A stretch of 64,000 nucleotides of DNA, taken from contig NZ_CP134876.1 of the NCBI RefSeq assembly GCF_032108445.1, forward strand, positions 3,348,001 through 3,412,000. The letters are read 5' to 3'. The notes beneath the pieces were generated by a model. The model searched no databases, had not been told where the DNA came from, and saw only the letters and a program-made list of their open reading frames with translations. Origin of the DNA: Micromonospora halotolerans. GTDB lineage: Bacteria; Actinomycetota; Actinomycetes; Mycobacteriales; Micromonosporaceae. Below, piece after piece: positions 53,941 to 62,576 of the stretch. A program made the translations under genes and the position numbers. Position 1 is the stretch's first letter. Every line of letters begins with the position of its first letter.

Positions 53941-55686
53941 ATGCGAGCAAGACTCGCCACCGCCATGGGCGGTGCGATGGCACTGGTGGTCGCACTCAGT
54001 GCATGCAGCAAGAACACCGGCGACAACAGCGACAGCGTGGACACCAACAAGCCGCGTAGCGGCGCCATCGCGACCGACCCCAAGGACTCGCTCGGCCCGG
54101 CGGCGGAGGTGCCCGGCGCGGCCAAGGGCGGGACCTTCTACATCCTGCGCGAGAACAAGATCTCCCACCTGGACCCGCAGCGGGTCTACTCGTTTGCCGG
54201 CCTCATGGGGAGCCAGCTCTACGCCCGCTTCCTCACCACCTTCAAGGACGACGGCAAGGGCAACGTGACCCTGGTCGGCGACCTGGCCGAGACCCCCGGC
54301 AAGAACGTCAACAACGACTGCAAGGTCTGGGAATTCAAGATCAAGCAGGGCGTCAAGTTCGAGGACGGCCGTCCGATCACCTCCAAGGAGATCGCGTACG
54401 GCATCGCCCGCTCGTTCGACCCCGACCTGACCGGTGGCCCGACCTACCTGCAGGAGTGGCTGGCCGACAGCCCGCAGTACGACACCAAGTGGAACTTCAA
54501 GGCCAACAAGACCTCGCTGCCGCCGGGCCTGAGCACCCCGGACGCGCAGACGCTGCGCTTCGAGTTCAACAAGCCGCGCTGTGACCTGCCGTTCGCCGTG
54601 TCGCTGCCGGCCACCGCGCCGCTGCCGCCGGACAAGGACACCGGCGTCAACCTGGACAACCAGCCGTTCTCGTCCGGGCCCTACAAGTTCACCAAGCACA
54701 CGCCCGGCGTGGAGATGGTGCTCGAGCGCAACGAGAACTGGGACCCGACGACCGACCCGGTGCGGCACGCGTACCCGGACAAGTTCGTCTGGACCCTCGG
54801 CGCGGACAACGCCACCCAGACCAACCGGGTGCTCGCCGGCACCGGCAACGACGCCGCCGCGGTGGCGACCGGCGGCGTGCCGTCGGAGCTGATCGCGAAG
54901 GTCACCGGCGACGCCAAGCTCAAGGAGCGGATGATCGTCGCCGCCACGCCGAACGCCTACCGGCTGAGCATCAACACGACGCGGGTCACCGACCTGTCCG
55001 TGCGGCAGGCGATCAACTACGCGATCGACCGCAGCAGCATCACCAAGAACCTCGGCGGCCCCTACGGCGCCGTGCCGCTGACCACGCTGCTGCCGCCCAC
55101 CACGCTCGGCTACAAGCAGTTCGACGCGTACCCGGCGGGCGAGAGCGGCAACCCGGACAAGGCGAAGGAGCTGCTCGCCGGCAAGTCGGTGAACCTGGTG
55201 CTCGGCACCTCCGACGACACCCCGTCGCAGGAGACCGCCACCCAGGTCAAGAACGCCCTGGAGAAGGCCGGCTTCACCGTCACCATCAAGCCGATCCCCG
55301 AGGACGGTTACCTCGACTTCGTGAAGAAGAAGAGCAACCCGTGGGACATCTGGGTCGACTCGTGGGCGGCGGACTGGCCCAGCGGGGCGTCGATCCTGCC
55401 GGTGCTCTTCGACGGCCGCAACATCAAGGCCGAGGGCAACAGCAACACCTCGCAGCTGAACAACCAGGCCATCAACGCCGAGTTCGACCGGGTGCTCGCC
55501 GAGGACCCGGCCAAGCAGGCCGAGGAGTGGAGCGCCCTGGACGAGAAGCTCATGAAGGAGTCGGCGCCGGCGGTGCCGCTGTACAACGAGGTCGTCTCCG
55601 TCGCGCACGGTGAGAAGGCCGGCGGCCTCTTCATCGGCAGCATCTTCGGCTGGCCCAGCTTCGTGAACGCCTACGTGAAGCAGTAA
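53941..55686 (+). CDS. Peptide ABC transporter substrate-binding lipoprotein (family 5)
   Basis: A 581-aa receptor with a lipoprotein signal (VVALSAC, acceptor Cys). The mature part holds the SBP_bac_5 core: FKIKQGVKFEDGRPITSKEIAYGIARSFD, FNKPRCDLPFAVSLPA and VRQAINYAIDRSSITKNLGG. ATG 53941 is used, since GGAGGAG lies at the right distance and a GTG at 53935 falls inside that site. It is the last gene of the importer operon. The ligand is unknown. Confidence 0.93.
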   Translation: MRARLATAMGGAMALVVALSACSKNTGDNSDSVDTNKPRSGAIATDPKDSLGPAAEVPGAAKGGTFYILRENKISHLDPQRVYSFAGLMGSQLYARFLTTFKDDGKGNVTLVGDLAETPGKNVNNDCKVWEFKIKQGVKFEDGRPITSKEIAYGIARSFDPDLTGGPTYLQEWLADSPQYDTKWNFKANKTSLPPGLSTPDAQTLRFEFNKPRCDLPFAVSLPATAPLPPDKDTGVNLDNQPFSSGPYKFTKHTPGVEMVLERNENWDPTTDPVRHAYPDKFVWTLGADNATQTNRVLAGTGNDAAAVATGGVPSELIAKVTGDAKLKERMIVAATPNAYRLSINTTRVTDLSVRQAINYAIDRSSITKNLGGPYGAVPLTTLLPPTTLGYKQFDAYPAGESGNPDKAKELLAGKSVNLVLGTSDDTPSQETATQVKNALEKAGFTVTIKPIPEDGYLDFVKKKSNPWDIWVDSWAADWPSGASILPVLFDGRNIKAEGNSNTSQLNNQAINAEFDRVLAEDPAKQAEEWSALDEKLMKESAPAVPLYNEVVSVAHGEKAGGLFIGSIFGWPSFVNAYVKQ

Positions 55687-55700
55687 CCCCAAGCTCGCAA

Positions 55701-55745
55701 GCAGGGGCCCCTTCTTAACGCCTGGCGTTAAGAAGGGGCCCCTGC
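55701..55745. terminator. Perfect 22-bp-arm palindrome between convergent genes
   Basis: Arms 55701-55722 and 55724-55745 are exact complements around a single T. The right arm is shared with repeat copy B. It lies between the binding-protein gene and the minus-strand peptidase gene and should terminate both. Confidence 0.85.
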
Positions 55746-55779
55746 TCTACCCCAGGCGTTAACAGGGGGCCCTTCCTTA
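55727..55779. repeat. Stop-codon-adjacent GTTAAG/GGGGCCCC element, copy B
   Basis: A 53-bp element with two direct GTTAA-N-RGGGGCCCYT cores separated by CTCTACCCCAGGC. It differs from copy A (7566-7620) at only a few positions and again includes the stop codon of a minus-strand gene at its right end. Here the left core is extended into a perfect inverted repeat. Confidence 0.75.
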
Positions 55780-57921
55780 CAGGTGCCGGCGAAGGAAGTC
55801 CAGCTCCAGCCGGAGCAGGCGTTCGGCCACGCCGCCGGCGGCCATGTGGCTGGCCCCGGTGAGCGGCAGCACCGCGTGCGGCCGGCCGGCGCCCAGCAGC
55901 GCCGCCGAGAGCCGCAGCGTGTGCGCGGCCAGCACGTTGTCGTCGACCAGGCCGTGCACCAGCAGCATGGGCCGGGCCTGCGCCGGGTCGCCGACCGGCT
56001 CGGCGGCCAGCTCGACCAGCGAGTGGTGGGCGTAGACATCCATCCCGTCGTCCGGCATCCCCAGGTAGCGCTCGGTGTACGCGGTGTCGTACAGCGTCCA
56101 GTCGGTGACCGGGGCGCCGACGATCGCGCACCGGAACAGCTCCGGGTGGCGCAGCACCGCCAGCCCGGCCAGCCAGCCGCCGAACGACCAGCCACGCACC
56201 GCCACCCGTTCCAGGTCCAGGTCCGGGTGCTTGCCGGCCAGCGCGGTCAGCGCGTCCACCTGGTCGGTCAGGATCACGTCGGCCACCCGCCGGTGGATCG
56301 CCTTCTCGAAGGAGGGGGCGATGCCGGGCGTGCCCCGGTTGTCGATGGTCACCACGGCGAAGCCCTGCTCGGCCCACCACTGCCGTTCCAGCCAGGCCCC
56401 CCGCGCCGCGATCACCTCCTGGTGGCCCGGGCCGCCGTAGATGTCCAGCAGCACCGGCAGCTTCGTGCCCTTCACGTGCTCGCCCGGGTAGAGCACCGCG
56501 CTCGGCAGCCGCCGGTCGGTCACCCGGACCAGCGTCGGCCGCGGCGCGTACGGCGGGGTCGCGGCCCGCGACGCCAGCTCACCCACCTCGCGGTCGCCGT
56601 GCCAGACCCGCCAGCGGGTGCCCGGGTGTTCCAGCGAGGCCACCCCCACGGCCAGGGTGTTGCCGCCGATCGCGGCGGTGTGCCAGCCGGGGTCGCTGCC
56701 CATCCGGCGGGCGTCCACCCCACCCCCGATCGCCGTGCGCACGCGGTAGAGGTGGCGCTGGCTCGGCTCGCCCTCGCTCGCCTCGACCAGCAGGTCCGCC
56801 GCCGAGTTCGGCCCGGCCGGCAGCCGGCCCACCACCCGCCGCACGTAGAGCGAGGGCGGCGTGAGCAGGGTGCCGTCGGCGAACAGGCAGCGGGCGTCGT
56901 ACCCGTCGTGGGCCAGCTCGCCGCCGACCAGCACCCGCCCGTCGGGCAGGTGCGCCGGGGTGCCCGGGATCGGCTCCACCCAGCGCGGGTCGGCCAGCTC
57001 GGCGTGCACCTGCGTCTCGCCGGTGCGCGGGTCGACCGCCAGCACCAGCCCGTGCTGCTGGGACCGGCGCAGCACGGTGATCAGCGGGCCGCCGTCCGCC
57101 CAGTCGACCGAGGTCAGGTACGGGTAGGTCTCCCGGTCCCAGTGCACGTCGACCCAGCCGCCGTCGAGGTCCAGCAGGTGCAGGCTGACCTCCGCGTTCG
57201 GCCCACCGGCCCGGGGGTACGCCACGGACGTCGGCGGGCTCGCCGGGTCGGACGGGTCGTGCAGGTGCCAGCGGTCCAGCCGGGACTCGTCGACCCGCGC
57301 GGCCAGCACCGAGCGCCCGTCCGGGGACCACCAGTAGCCCCGGAACCGGCCGAACTCCTCCGCCGCGATGTGCTCGGCCAGCCCCCAGGTCACCCCGCTG
57401 TCCTCGCCGGCCAGCAGGTTGTCGGTGCCGTCCGGCTCGACCACCCGCAACTGGCCGCGGCGCACCCCCTCGGCCGCGTCGGTGACGTAGGCCAGCCGTT
57501 CGCCGGTCGGGTCCGGACGCGGGTCGATCACCGGGCCGACGGCGGCCACCTCGACCACGTCGCCGTGCACCAGGTCGGCCCGGAACAGCCGGCCGGCCAG
57601 CGCGAACGCGGCCACCCGGCCGGCGCCGTCCAGGGCGTACGAGCCGATGCCGGCGGCGCTGAGGCGTAGCCGCTCGCGCAGTGCCCGTTCGCCCGGCGCC
57701 AGCGCGGCCGGTTCGCCGTCCGCGCCGAGCAGCACCGCCGGGTCGGCGACGAGGTGCTCCTCGCCGGTGGCGACGTCGAGCAGCCAGAGCGCGTCGGCCG
57801 GGTCCTCCGGTCCCGACGAGCGCAGGAAGACGACCCGGGAGCCGTCGTCGGCGACGGAAACGGAGCGCGGCGCCCCGTGGCTGAACCGACGGGTGCGGGC
57901 GGCCAGCTCGGGAAAGTCCAC
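55777..57921 (-). CDS. Prolyl oligopeptidase-family serine peptidase (S9, DPP IV-like)
   Basis: A 714-aa cytosolic peptidase. The N-terminal half is a beta-propeller (EFGRFRGYWWSPDGRSVLAARVDES is typical of the DPP IV N-domain). The C-terminal alpha/beta-hydrolase carries the nucleophile in VRGWSFGGWLAGL, Asp in GLVDDNVL and His in GASHMA. The first residues suggest no signal peptide. It removes dipeptides or small peptides, fitting the adjacent peptide importer. GTG 57921 appears leaderless. Confidence 0.92.
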   Translation of the reverse strand: MDFPELAARTRRFSHGAPRSVSVADDGSRVVFLRSSGPEDPADALWLLDVATGEEHLVADPAVLLGADGEPAALAPGERALRERLRLSAAGIGSYALDGAGRVAAFALAGRLFRADLVHGDVVEVAAVGPVIDPRPDPTGERLAYVTDAAEGVRRGQLRVVEPDGTDNLLAGEDSGVTWGLAEHIAAEEFGRFRGYWWSPDGRSVLAARVDESRLDRWHLHDPSDPASPPTSVAYPRAGGPNAEVSLHLLDLDGGWVDVHWDRETYPYLTSVDWADGGPLITVLRRSQQHGLVLAVDPRTGETQVHAELADPRWVEPIPGTPAHLPDGRVLVGGELAHDGYDARCLFADGTLLTPPSLYVRRVVGRLPAGPNSAADLLVEASEGEPSQRHLYRVRTAIGGGVDARRMGSDPGWHTAAIGGNTLAVGVASLEHPGTRWRVWHGDREVGELASRAATPPYAPRPTLVRVTDRRLPSAVLYPGEHVKGTKLPVLLDIYGGPGHQEVIAARGAWLERQWWAEQGFAVVTIDNRGTPGIAPSFEKAIHRRVADVILTDQVDALTALAGKHPDLDLERVAVRGWSFGGWLAGLAVLRHPELFRCAIVGAPVTDWTLYDTAYTERYLGMPDDGMDVYAHHSLVELAAEPVGDPAQARPMLLVHGLVDDNVLAAHTLRLSAALLGAGRPHAVLPLTGASHMAAGGVAERLLRLELDFLRRHL

Positions 57922-57929
57922 GCCTGTAG

Positions 57930-57935
57930 AGAGTA
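57930..57935 (-). promoter_or_regulatory. Probable -10 element for the leaderless peptidase gene
   Basis: On the minus strand TACTCT ends 8 nt before GTG 57921, and no ribosome site is present. Confidence 0.4.
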
Positions 57936-58004
57936 GGCGCGGGCCGGGCGTGATGTGGCCGACCTGGGCGGACGCGTAAGCCTCGGGCGGGCAGGACCGC
58001 CGGT

Positions 58005-58010
58005 TAGAGT
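58005..58010 (+). promoter_or_regulatory. Probable -10 element for leaderless mshB
   Basis: TAGAGT ends 7 nt before GTG 58018 with no Shine-Dalgarno sequence in between. Confidence 0.45.
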
Positions 58011-58017
58011 GACGGGC

Positions 58018-58935
58018 GTGACGACGCTGCCCGACCGACGCCTGCTGCTGGTCCACGCGCACCCCGACGACGAGTCCATCGGCACCGGCGCGACGATGGC
58101 GCACTACGCCGCCGCCGGCGCCCACGTCACCCTGGTGACCTGCACGCTGGGCGAGGAGGGCGAGATCCACGTGCCGGCGCTGGCCCAGCTCGCCGCGAGC
58201 GAGGCCGACCAGCTCGGCGGCTACCGGATCGGCGAGCTGGCGGCCGCCTGCGCCGCGCTCGGCGTCACCGACCACCGCTTCCTCGGTGGCGCGGGCCGCT
58301 ACCGCGACTCCGGGATGATGGGCCTGGCCACCAACGAGCACCCCCGCGCGTTCTGGCAGGCCGACCTCGACGAGGCCGCCGGGCACCTGCTGGAGATCAT
58401 CCGGGAGGTCCGCCCGCAGGTGATGATCACGTACGACCCGAACGGCTTCTACGGCCACCCGGACCACATCCAGGCGCACCGGGTCGCCATGCGGGGTGTG
58501 GAGCTGGCCGCCGCCGAGGGGATCGCCCCGGCGAAGGTCTACTGGACGGCGATGCCGCGCGGTGTGCTGGAGGCCGGCCTGGACGCGTTCACCGAGTCGT
58601 CGGACAACCCCTTCGCCGGCATCGACAGCATCGACGAGCTGCCCTTCGGCACCCCCGACGAGGGGATCGCCGCGCGCATCGACGCCACCGACCAGCACGC
58701 CGCCAAGGAGGCGGCCATGCGGGCCCACGCCACCCAGATCCCGGCCACCTCCTGGCTCTACTCGATCGCCGGCAACTTCGGCGCCGAGTTCATGGGGGTC
58801 GAGTACTTCACGCTCGCGGTCGGCGAGAAGGGGCCGGGCAGCGGCCCGTACGGCTGGGAGGACGACCTGTTCGCCGGGTTGGCGCCGGATCGGCCGGACC
58901 GGTCCCCGGTCGCGGCGGCGGCCGGCCTCCGGTGA
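58018..58935 (+). CDS. mshB: GlcNAc-inositol deacetylase MshB (mycothiol synthesis)
   Basis: A 305-aa zinc deacetylase that removes acetate from GlcNAc-Ins, the second enzymatic step of mycothiol synthesis. The PIG-L-type motif HAHPDDES (His15 and Asp18 as metal ligands, Asp17 as probable base) and the later HPDHIQAH are intact, and [13 protein letters not shown] is typical of MshB. The related Mca amidase differs in its C-terminus, so MshB is preferred on length and on [12 protein letters not shown], but Mca is not fully excluded. It overlaps the downstream membrane-protein gene by 4 bp. Confidence 0.88.
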   Translation: MTTLPDRRLLLVHAHPDDESIGTGATMAHYAAAGAHVTLVTCTLGEEGEIHVPALAQLAASEADQLGGYRIGELAAACAALGVTDHRFLGGAGRYRDSGMMGLATNEHPRAFWQADLDEAAGHLLEIIREVRPQVMITYDPNGFYGHPDHIQAHRVAMRGVELAAAEGIAPAKVYWTAMPRGVLEAGLDAFTESSDNPFAGIDSIDELPFGTPDEGIAARIDATDQHAAKEAAMRAHATQIPATSWLYSIAGNFGAEFMGVEYFTLAVGEKGPGSGPYGWEDDLFAGLAPDRPDRSPVAAAAGLR

Positions 58936-59426
58936 CGCTGCCCGCCGCACCCATGTCGGTCGCCCCCGAGCAGGAGCCCGCCGCGCCGCCCGAGCCGTCG
59001 GGCCGGGCGGTCGACCTCGCGCTGCGCGTCGTCGGCGGGGTCGTGGCGGTCTGGGCCGGCGTGCTCGTCGCGGTGCTCGACCTGCTCTACGCCACGTGGG
59101 CCTGGGAGGTGGTCAAGGGGCGTCCCGGGGGTGCCGGCAAGGCCCTGGTCGGCACCGCGCTCGCGCTGGGCGGGGTCGCCGCGGCGGTGGTGCTGACGGT
59201 GCTGGTGAGCGGGTTCGCCCACCGGGCGGTGGGCACCCGCTGGGCGGCGGCGCTGGCCGCCCTGCCCTGGTTCGTGGTGATCGTCGCGGGCGGCTTCCGC
59301 ACGGTCGAGGGCGATCTCGCGCTCAGCGGCGACAACGTGCTCGGCCTCGGGTTGATCGTCGCCGGCGCGATCACCTTCGCGGTGCTGGGCTTCCGGCAGC
59401 TCGTGGTGCCGCCGGCCGTCCGCTGA
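58932..59426 (+). CDS. Small polytopic membrane protein coupled to mshB
   Basis: A 164-aa protein with a Pro-rich N-terminus and four hydrophobic helices (starting [20 protein letters not shown]). The GTG start overlaps the mshB stop (GTGA). Mycobacterial mshB is likewise followed by a small membrane protein (Rv1171), so this is a conserved neighbourhood by family knowledge. Function is unknown. Confidence 0.8.
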   Translation: MTLPAAPMSVAPEQEPAAPPEPSGRAVDLALRVVGGVVAVWAGVLVAVLDLLYATWAWEVVKGRPGGAGKALVGTALALGGVAAAVVLTVLVSGFAHRAVGTRWAAALAALPWFVVIVAGGFRTVEGDLALSGDNVLGLGLIVAGAITFAVLGFRQLVVPPAVR

Positions 59427-59514
59427 GGGTGCAGCCGCCGCACAGGTTGCGGTGGTAAGTATTCCTGCCAGGAGCCCACCCGGTGGGGGCGGGCGGTACG
59501 GCGGGAGGCGTGCG

Positions 59515-59979
59515 ATGTTCCAGCGGTGGCGTGCGGTCGGCGTGCTGGCGGCCGCGCTGTTCGTGGTCAACGTGGCGGCCCGGGTGGTCATCAAGCTGGC
59601 CTACCCGGACGACGACACCGCCGCGGGCCGGGTCTCGCTGGTGATGTTCCTGGTCATCGGGCTGATCCTGGCCGCCACGGCGTTCCGCTGGGGCGCGGAC
59701 CGGCCGGCCGGCCACTGGACCGGCGACCTGGCCGTCGCGGTGGTCGTGGCGTTGGCGCTGACCGTCTTCGTGGGCCCGCTGCTGGTCGGCGAGAACCCGT
59801 TCGAGGGCGGCGCCGGCCTCTTCTTCGCCCAGATCTGGCTCTACCTCGCGGCCACCGTGGCCGGCGCGCTGGCCGGCTACCTGGTCCTCACCGCGCTGGG
59901 CCGCGACCACCGCTCCCGCCAGCTCAAGCGCTACGCCGAGCTGAAGGCCGCGAAGCCCCGCAAGGTCGTCCGCCGCTGA
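59515..59979 (+). CDS. Small membrane protein, four helices
   Basis: A 154-aa protein with helices VLAAALFVVNVAARVVIKL, VSLVMFLVIGLILAATAF, LAVAVVVALALTVFVGPLL and WLYLAATVAGALAGYLVL, and a basic tail RHRSRQLKRYAELKAAKPRK. No family was recognised. It is 88 bp downstream of the mshB operon on the same strand and convergent with the Rho-N-like gene. Confidence 0.78.
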   Translation: MFQRWRAVGVLAAALFVVNVAARVVIKLAYPDDDTAAGRVSLVMFLVIGLILAATAFRWGADRPAGHWTGDLAVAVVVALALTVFVGPLLVGENPFEGGAGLFFAQIWLYLAATVAGALAGYLVLTALGRDHRSRQLKRYAELKAAKPRKVVRR

Positions 59980-60025
59980 GGCGGCTCGCCAGCCCGGGGC
60001 GTACCAAGGGCGGGTGATCCCGCCG

Positions 60026-60053
60026 GGGCGCCGTCCCTCGGGGAACGGCGCCC
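60026..60053. terminator. Hairpin between convergent membrane protein and Rho-N-like genes
   Basis: GGGCGCCGT (60026-60034) pairs with ACGGCGCCC (60045-60053) around a 10-nt loop, and an incomplete outer pairing extends the stem. Confidence 0.65.
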
Positions 60054-60098
60054 GGGCGGGGCCGGGGCCGCGCCCGCGGTGGGCGCGGCCCGTCGCGC

Positions 60099-61151
60099 TC
60101 AGTTCCGGCCGGCCGGCGAGCCGGGCCGCCCGGTGGCGGGCAGGGCCGGCGTGTCGACCGACTCGGCGAGCGAGCCGGCGCCTCCGGTGATCATGGTGCC
60201 CTCCGGGGTGACCACCTCGTCCACGGCGTCCACCTCGGGCGGCACCATGGCGGCCACCACCCGGTCCGCCCGGTCGATGGTCAGCGTCCTGCCCGCGCGG
60301 GGTTCGTCGGCGATCCGGACGGGCTGCGGGCTTCCGCCGCCCCGGGCACCGGCGTGGGCGCCGGACCGCTGCCGCGGGACCGTCCCGCCGTCCGCCTCGG
60401 CCCCCGACGCCGCCGGCAGGGCAGGCAACCTGGTCGCCTCCGTACCCGGCGCCTCCAGCTCGGCGGCCCGGCGCTCGACCTCCTCGACCTCCGGGGCCTG
60501 CGGTGCGACGTCGGCCAGTTCCGCGGCCCGTCGCTCCAGGTCCGCCAGCTCCGTCGCCGCGGGCCGCCGGCGCGTCGCCGATCGCGAGCCGCCGAGCCGA
60601 CCACGCTCGTCGGAGCCGGAGCGCTTCGTGCCGTCGCGCAGCGCGCGGATCAGGGCGTCGACCAGTTCGGGCTTGCGCATGTCGGCGGTGCCGGTGACGC
60701 CGCGCCGGCGGAGCCGGTCGCGCAGCTGGTCGACCTTCAGGCGGGCGATCTCGCTCTCGTTGACGTCGGGGGTGTCCGGGGTCTGGTTGCCGGGCTGCTC
60801 CCCGCCATTGCCGCGACCGCGGGGCGCGGAACCGGCGCCCGAGCGACCGGCCGTGCCGCGCCGGCCGGGTCCGGAGCCGGACGAGCTCCGGTCGCGCCCG
60901 GAACCCGAGCCGCCCCGCGACCGAGTGGTCGTGCGCCCGTCGCGCAGGGCCTGGATGAGCGCGTCGACCAGTTCGGGCTTGCGCATCCCCGCCGTGCCGG
61001 TGACGCCGCGGCGGCGGAGCCGGCCGCGGAGCTGGTCGACCGTGAGGCGCGCGATCTCGCTCTCGTTGATGTCCGGGGTGTCCGGCGTCTGGTTGCCGGG
61101 CTCGTTCTTCGTGGCGCCGCTCCCGCGCCGCGCCGTCTTCTGCTTGGCCAT
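60099..61151 (-). CDS. Protein with two Rho-N/SAP-like domains
   Basis: A 350-aa cytosolic, nucleic-acid-binding-type protein. Residues 18-72 and 120-174 are near-identical copies (about 50 of 55 residues) of a domain beginning PGNQTPDTPDINESEIARL and ending MRKPELVDALIQALRDG, which fits Rho N-terminal/SAP-like folds. They are joined by a Gly/Ser/Arg-rich linker. The rest is Ala/Glu-rich with a probable helix (ATELADLERRAAELADVAPQ). Rho itself is not implied, since the ATPase domain is absent. It may bind RNA or DNA, but the role is unknown. The recent duplication is unusual. Confidence 0.75.
   Translation of the reverse strand: MAKQKTARRGSGATKNEPGNQTPDTPDINESEIARLTVDQLRGRLRRRGVTGTAGMRKPELVDALIQALRDGRTTTRSRGGSGSGRDRSSSGSGPGRRGTAGRSGAGSAPRGRGNGGEQPGNQTPDTPDVNESEIARLKVDQLRDRLRRRGVTGTADMRKPELVDALIRALRDGTKRSGSDERGRLGGSRSATRRRPAATELADLERRAAELADVAPQAPEVEEVERRAAELEAPGTEATRLPALPAASGAEADGGTVPRQRSGAHAGARGGGSPQPVRIADEPRAGRTLTIDRADRVVAAMVPPEVDAVDEVVTPEGTMITGGAGSLAESVDTPALPATGRPGSPAGRN
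60630..60794 (-). repeat. Second copy of duplicated Rho-N-like domain
   Basis: These 165 bp match 60936-61100, with 5 of 55 encoded residues changed. A duplication of one exon-like domain within one gene is the simplest explanation. Confidence 0.7.
60936..61100 (-). repeat. First copy of duplicated Rho-N-like domain
   Basis: This is the partner of 60630-60794. The similarity covers the PGNQTPDTPD leader as well as the helical domain, so the unit is a 55-codon module. Confidence 0.7.
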
Positions 61152-61169
61152 CGAGCAGGTCCTTCCTCA

Positions 61170-61197
61170 CCGGGGTACGCACCTCTCCGTACCCCGG
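61170..61197 (-). terminator. Terminator hairpin after the GNAT gene
   Basis: CCGGGGTACG (61170-61179) and CGTACCCCGG (61188-61197) are perfect 10-bp arms around an 8-nt loop, 22 bp beyond the GNAT stop codon on the minus strand. It also separates that gene from the Rho-N-like gene. Confidence 0.75.
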
Positions 61198-61219
61198 ACG
61201 ACCTGCCGGAATCCTGCGA

Positions 61220-62170
61220 TCACACCGGGGCGACCCGGGTCAGGTAGGTGTGGTGGGTGGTGAAGCCGAGCCGCTGGTAGAGGGCCACCGCGGGGGCGTT
61301 GTGCTGCTCGACCTGGAGGAAGGCGCGCGTGGCGCCCTCCGCCCGGCCCCAGTCGGCCAGCGCCCGGATGACCGCGCCGGCGAACCCGCGCCGGCGGGCC
61401 TCCGGCAGCACCTCGATGAGCGTGAGGCCGAGCCAGCGGCCCCCGCCGGTGACCGTGCCCCGGCCCACCGCGAGCAGCCGCCCGTCGACGGGCAGGTGGG
61501 CGAAGCGGATCCGGTCCACGGCGGTGAGCACGTGCCGGGCCGCGTCCGGCAGCCCGCCCTTGCGGCCGGCGGCCACCGCCAGCCACTCGGCCGAGGGCGT
61601 GGCCGAGAGGCCGACCGGGGGCAGGTCGGGGCGCTCCGCCGGCAACGCGGTGAGCGGTGCGGTCTGCACCAGCACCGGCGGCCGGGCGGTCCAGCCGCGC
61701 GCGTCCAGCTCGGCGCCCACCGGCGCGGCCAGCGGCAGCGGGGTGTTCACCATGGGGGGCTGGCCGCGCTCGGCGTACCAGCGTTCCACGGCGTCGAGCG
61801 CGGCGGGCAGCGGGCGGTCCGGGTCGCCGACCGGCAGCGCGCTGTTCGCCCGGCCGGTCCAGCCCTCGGCGCCGCGCAGCAGCCAGTCGCCCAGCCGCCC
61901 GCGTACCGGTGCGGGCCACGCCTCGTCGGCGGCCAGTTCCAGGGCGACCACGGCGGCGGCCGTCGGCCGGCGGGCCGGCGGCACCCGCTTCGCGCGGTGC
62001 ACCTCGTCCACCGGGACCCGCAGCCGCCCCCGGTCGGTGGCCAGCGTGATGTGGGTCTCGCTGAGCTCGACCAGCTCGCCGAGCGCGTCGGAGAAGAGCG
62101 GCCGGCCTTCGCGAATCCCCACAATACGCCGGACCACGATCCGGTGTCCCACGTCCTGCTGTCGGAGCAC
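61220..62170 (-). CDS. GNAT-family N-acetyltransferase with N-terminal extension
   Basis: A 316-aa protein. The C-terminal half holds GLTLIEVLPEARRRGFAGAVIRALADW and AFLQVEQHNAPAVALYQRLGF, which are GNAT motifs A and B. The first 60 residues form an additional beta-rich domain (IVVRRIVGIREGRPLFSDALGELVELSETHITL), often seen in this actinobacterial group located beside a ferredoxin gene. The GTG start at 62170 was used. It is divergent from fdxA. Confidence 0.85.
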   Translation of the reverse strand: MLRQQDVGHRIVVRRIVGIREGRPLFSDALGELVELSETHITLATDRGRLRVPVDEVHRAKRVPPARRPTAAAVVALELAADEAWPAPVRGRLGDWLLRGAEGWTGRANSALPVGDPDRPLPAALDAVERWYAERGQPPMVNTPLPLAAPVGAELDARGWTARPPVLVQTAPLTALPAERPDLPPVGLSATPSAEWLAVAAGRKGGLPDAARHVLTAVDRIRFAHLPVDGRLLAVGRGTVTGGGRWLGLTLIEVLPEARRRGFAGAVIRALADWGRAEGATRAFLQVEQHNAPAVALYQRLGFTTHHTYLTRVAPV

Positions 62171-62249
62171 GATCGACCCCCTCCCCGGCGAGATACTAGG
62201 CTCTTACCGTCGCGGATGATCGCGGCGAGTCTTGCGGAGGAGAAGACCG

Positions 62250-62576
62250 GTGACCTACATCATCGCCGAGCCGTGCGTGGATGTGCTCGACAAGGCATGC
62301 ATCGAGGAGTGCCCGGTCGACTGCATCTACGAGGGCAATCGGATGCTCTACATCCACCCCGACGAGTGCGTCGACTGTGGTGCCTGTGAGCCGGTCTGCC
62401 CGGTCGAAGCGATCTTCTACGAGGACGACGTCCCGGAGCAGTGGAAGGACTACACCGGGGCGAACTACGAGTTCTTCGAGGACCTGGGCTCGCCGGGCGG
62501 CGCTTCCAAGATCGGCAAGGTGGAGAAGGACGCGACCTTCGTGGCCGCGCAGCCGCCGCGCGGAGAGGGCCACTGA
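62250..62576 (+). CDS. fdxA: Ferredoxin FdxA ([3Fe-4S][4Fe-4S] type)
   Basis: A 108-aa electron carrier. The cluster motifs are CVDVLDKACIEECPVDC and CVDCGACEPVCPVEAI; the second position of the first cluster carries Asp instead of Cys, typical of the seven-iron ferredoxins of actinobacteria. GGAGGAGAAGACC precedes GTG 62250. It overlaps the following aminotransferase frame. The partner enzyme is unknown. Confidence 0.93.
   Translation: MTYIIAEPCVDVLDKACIEECPVDCIYEGNRMLYIHPDECVDCGACEPVCPVEAIFYEDDVPEQWKDYTGANYEFFEDLGSPGGASKIGKVEKDATFVAAQPPRGEGH

Noticed and set aside
52792..55692. 966-residue minus-strand open frame opposite the importer operon
   Set aside because: It is fully antisense to clear permease and binding-protein genes, with Val/Arg/Gly/Leu-rich shadow composition and no domain.
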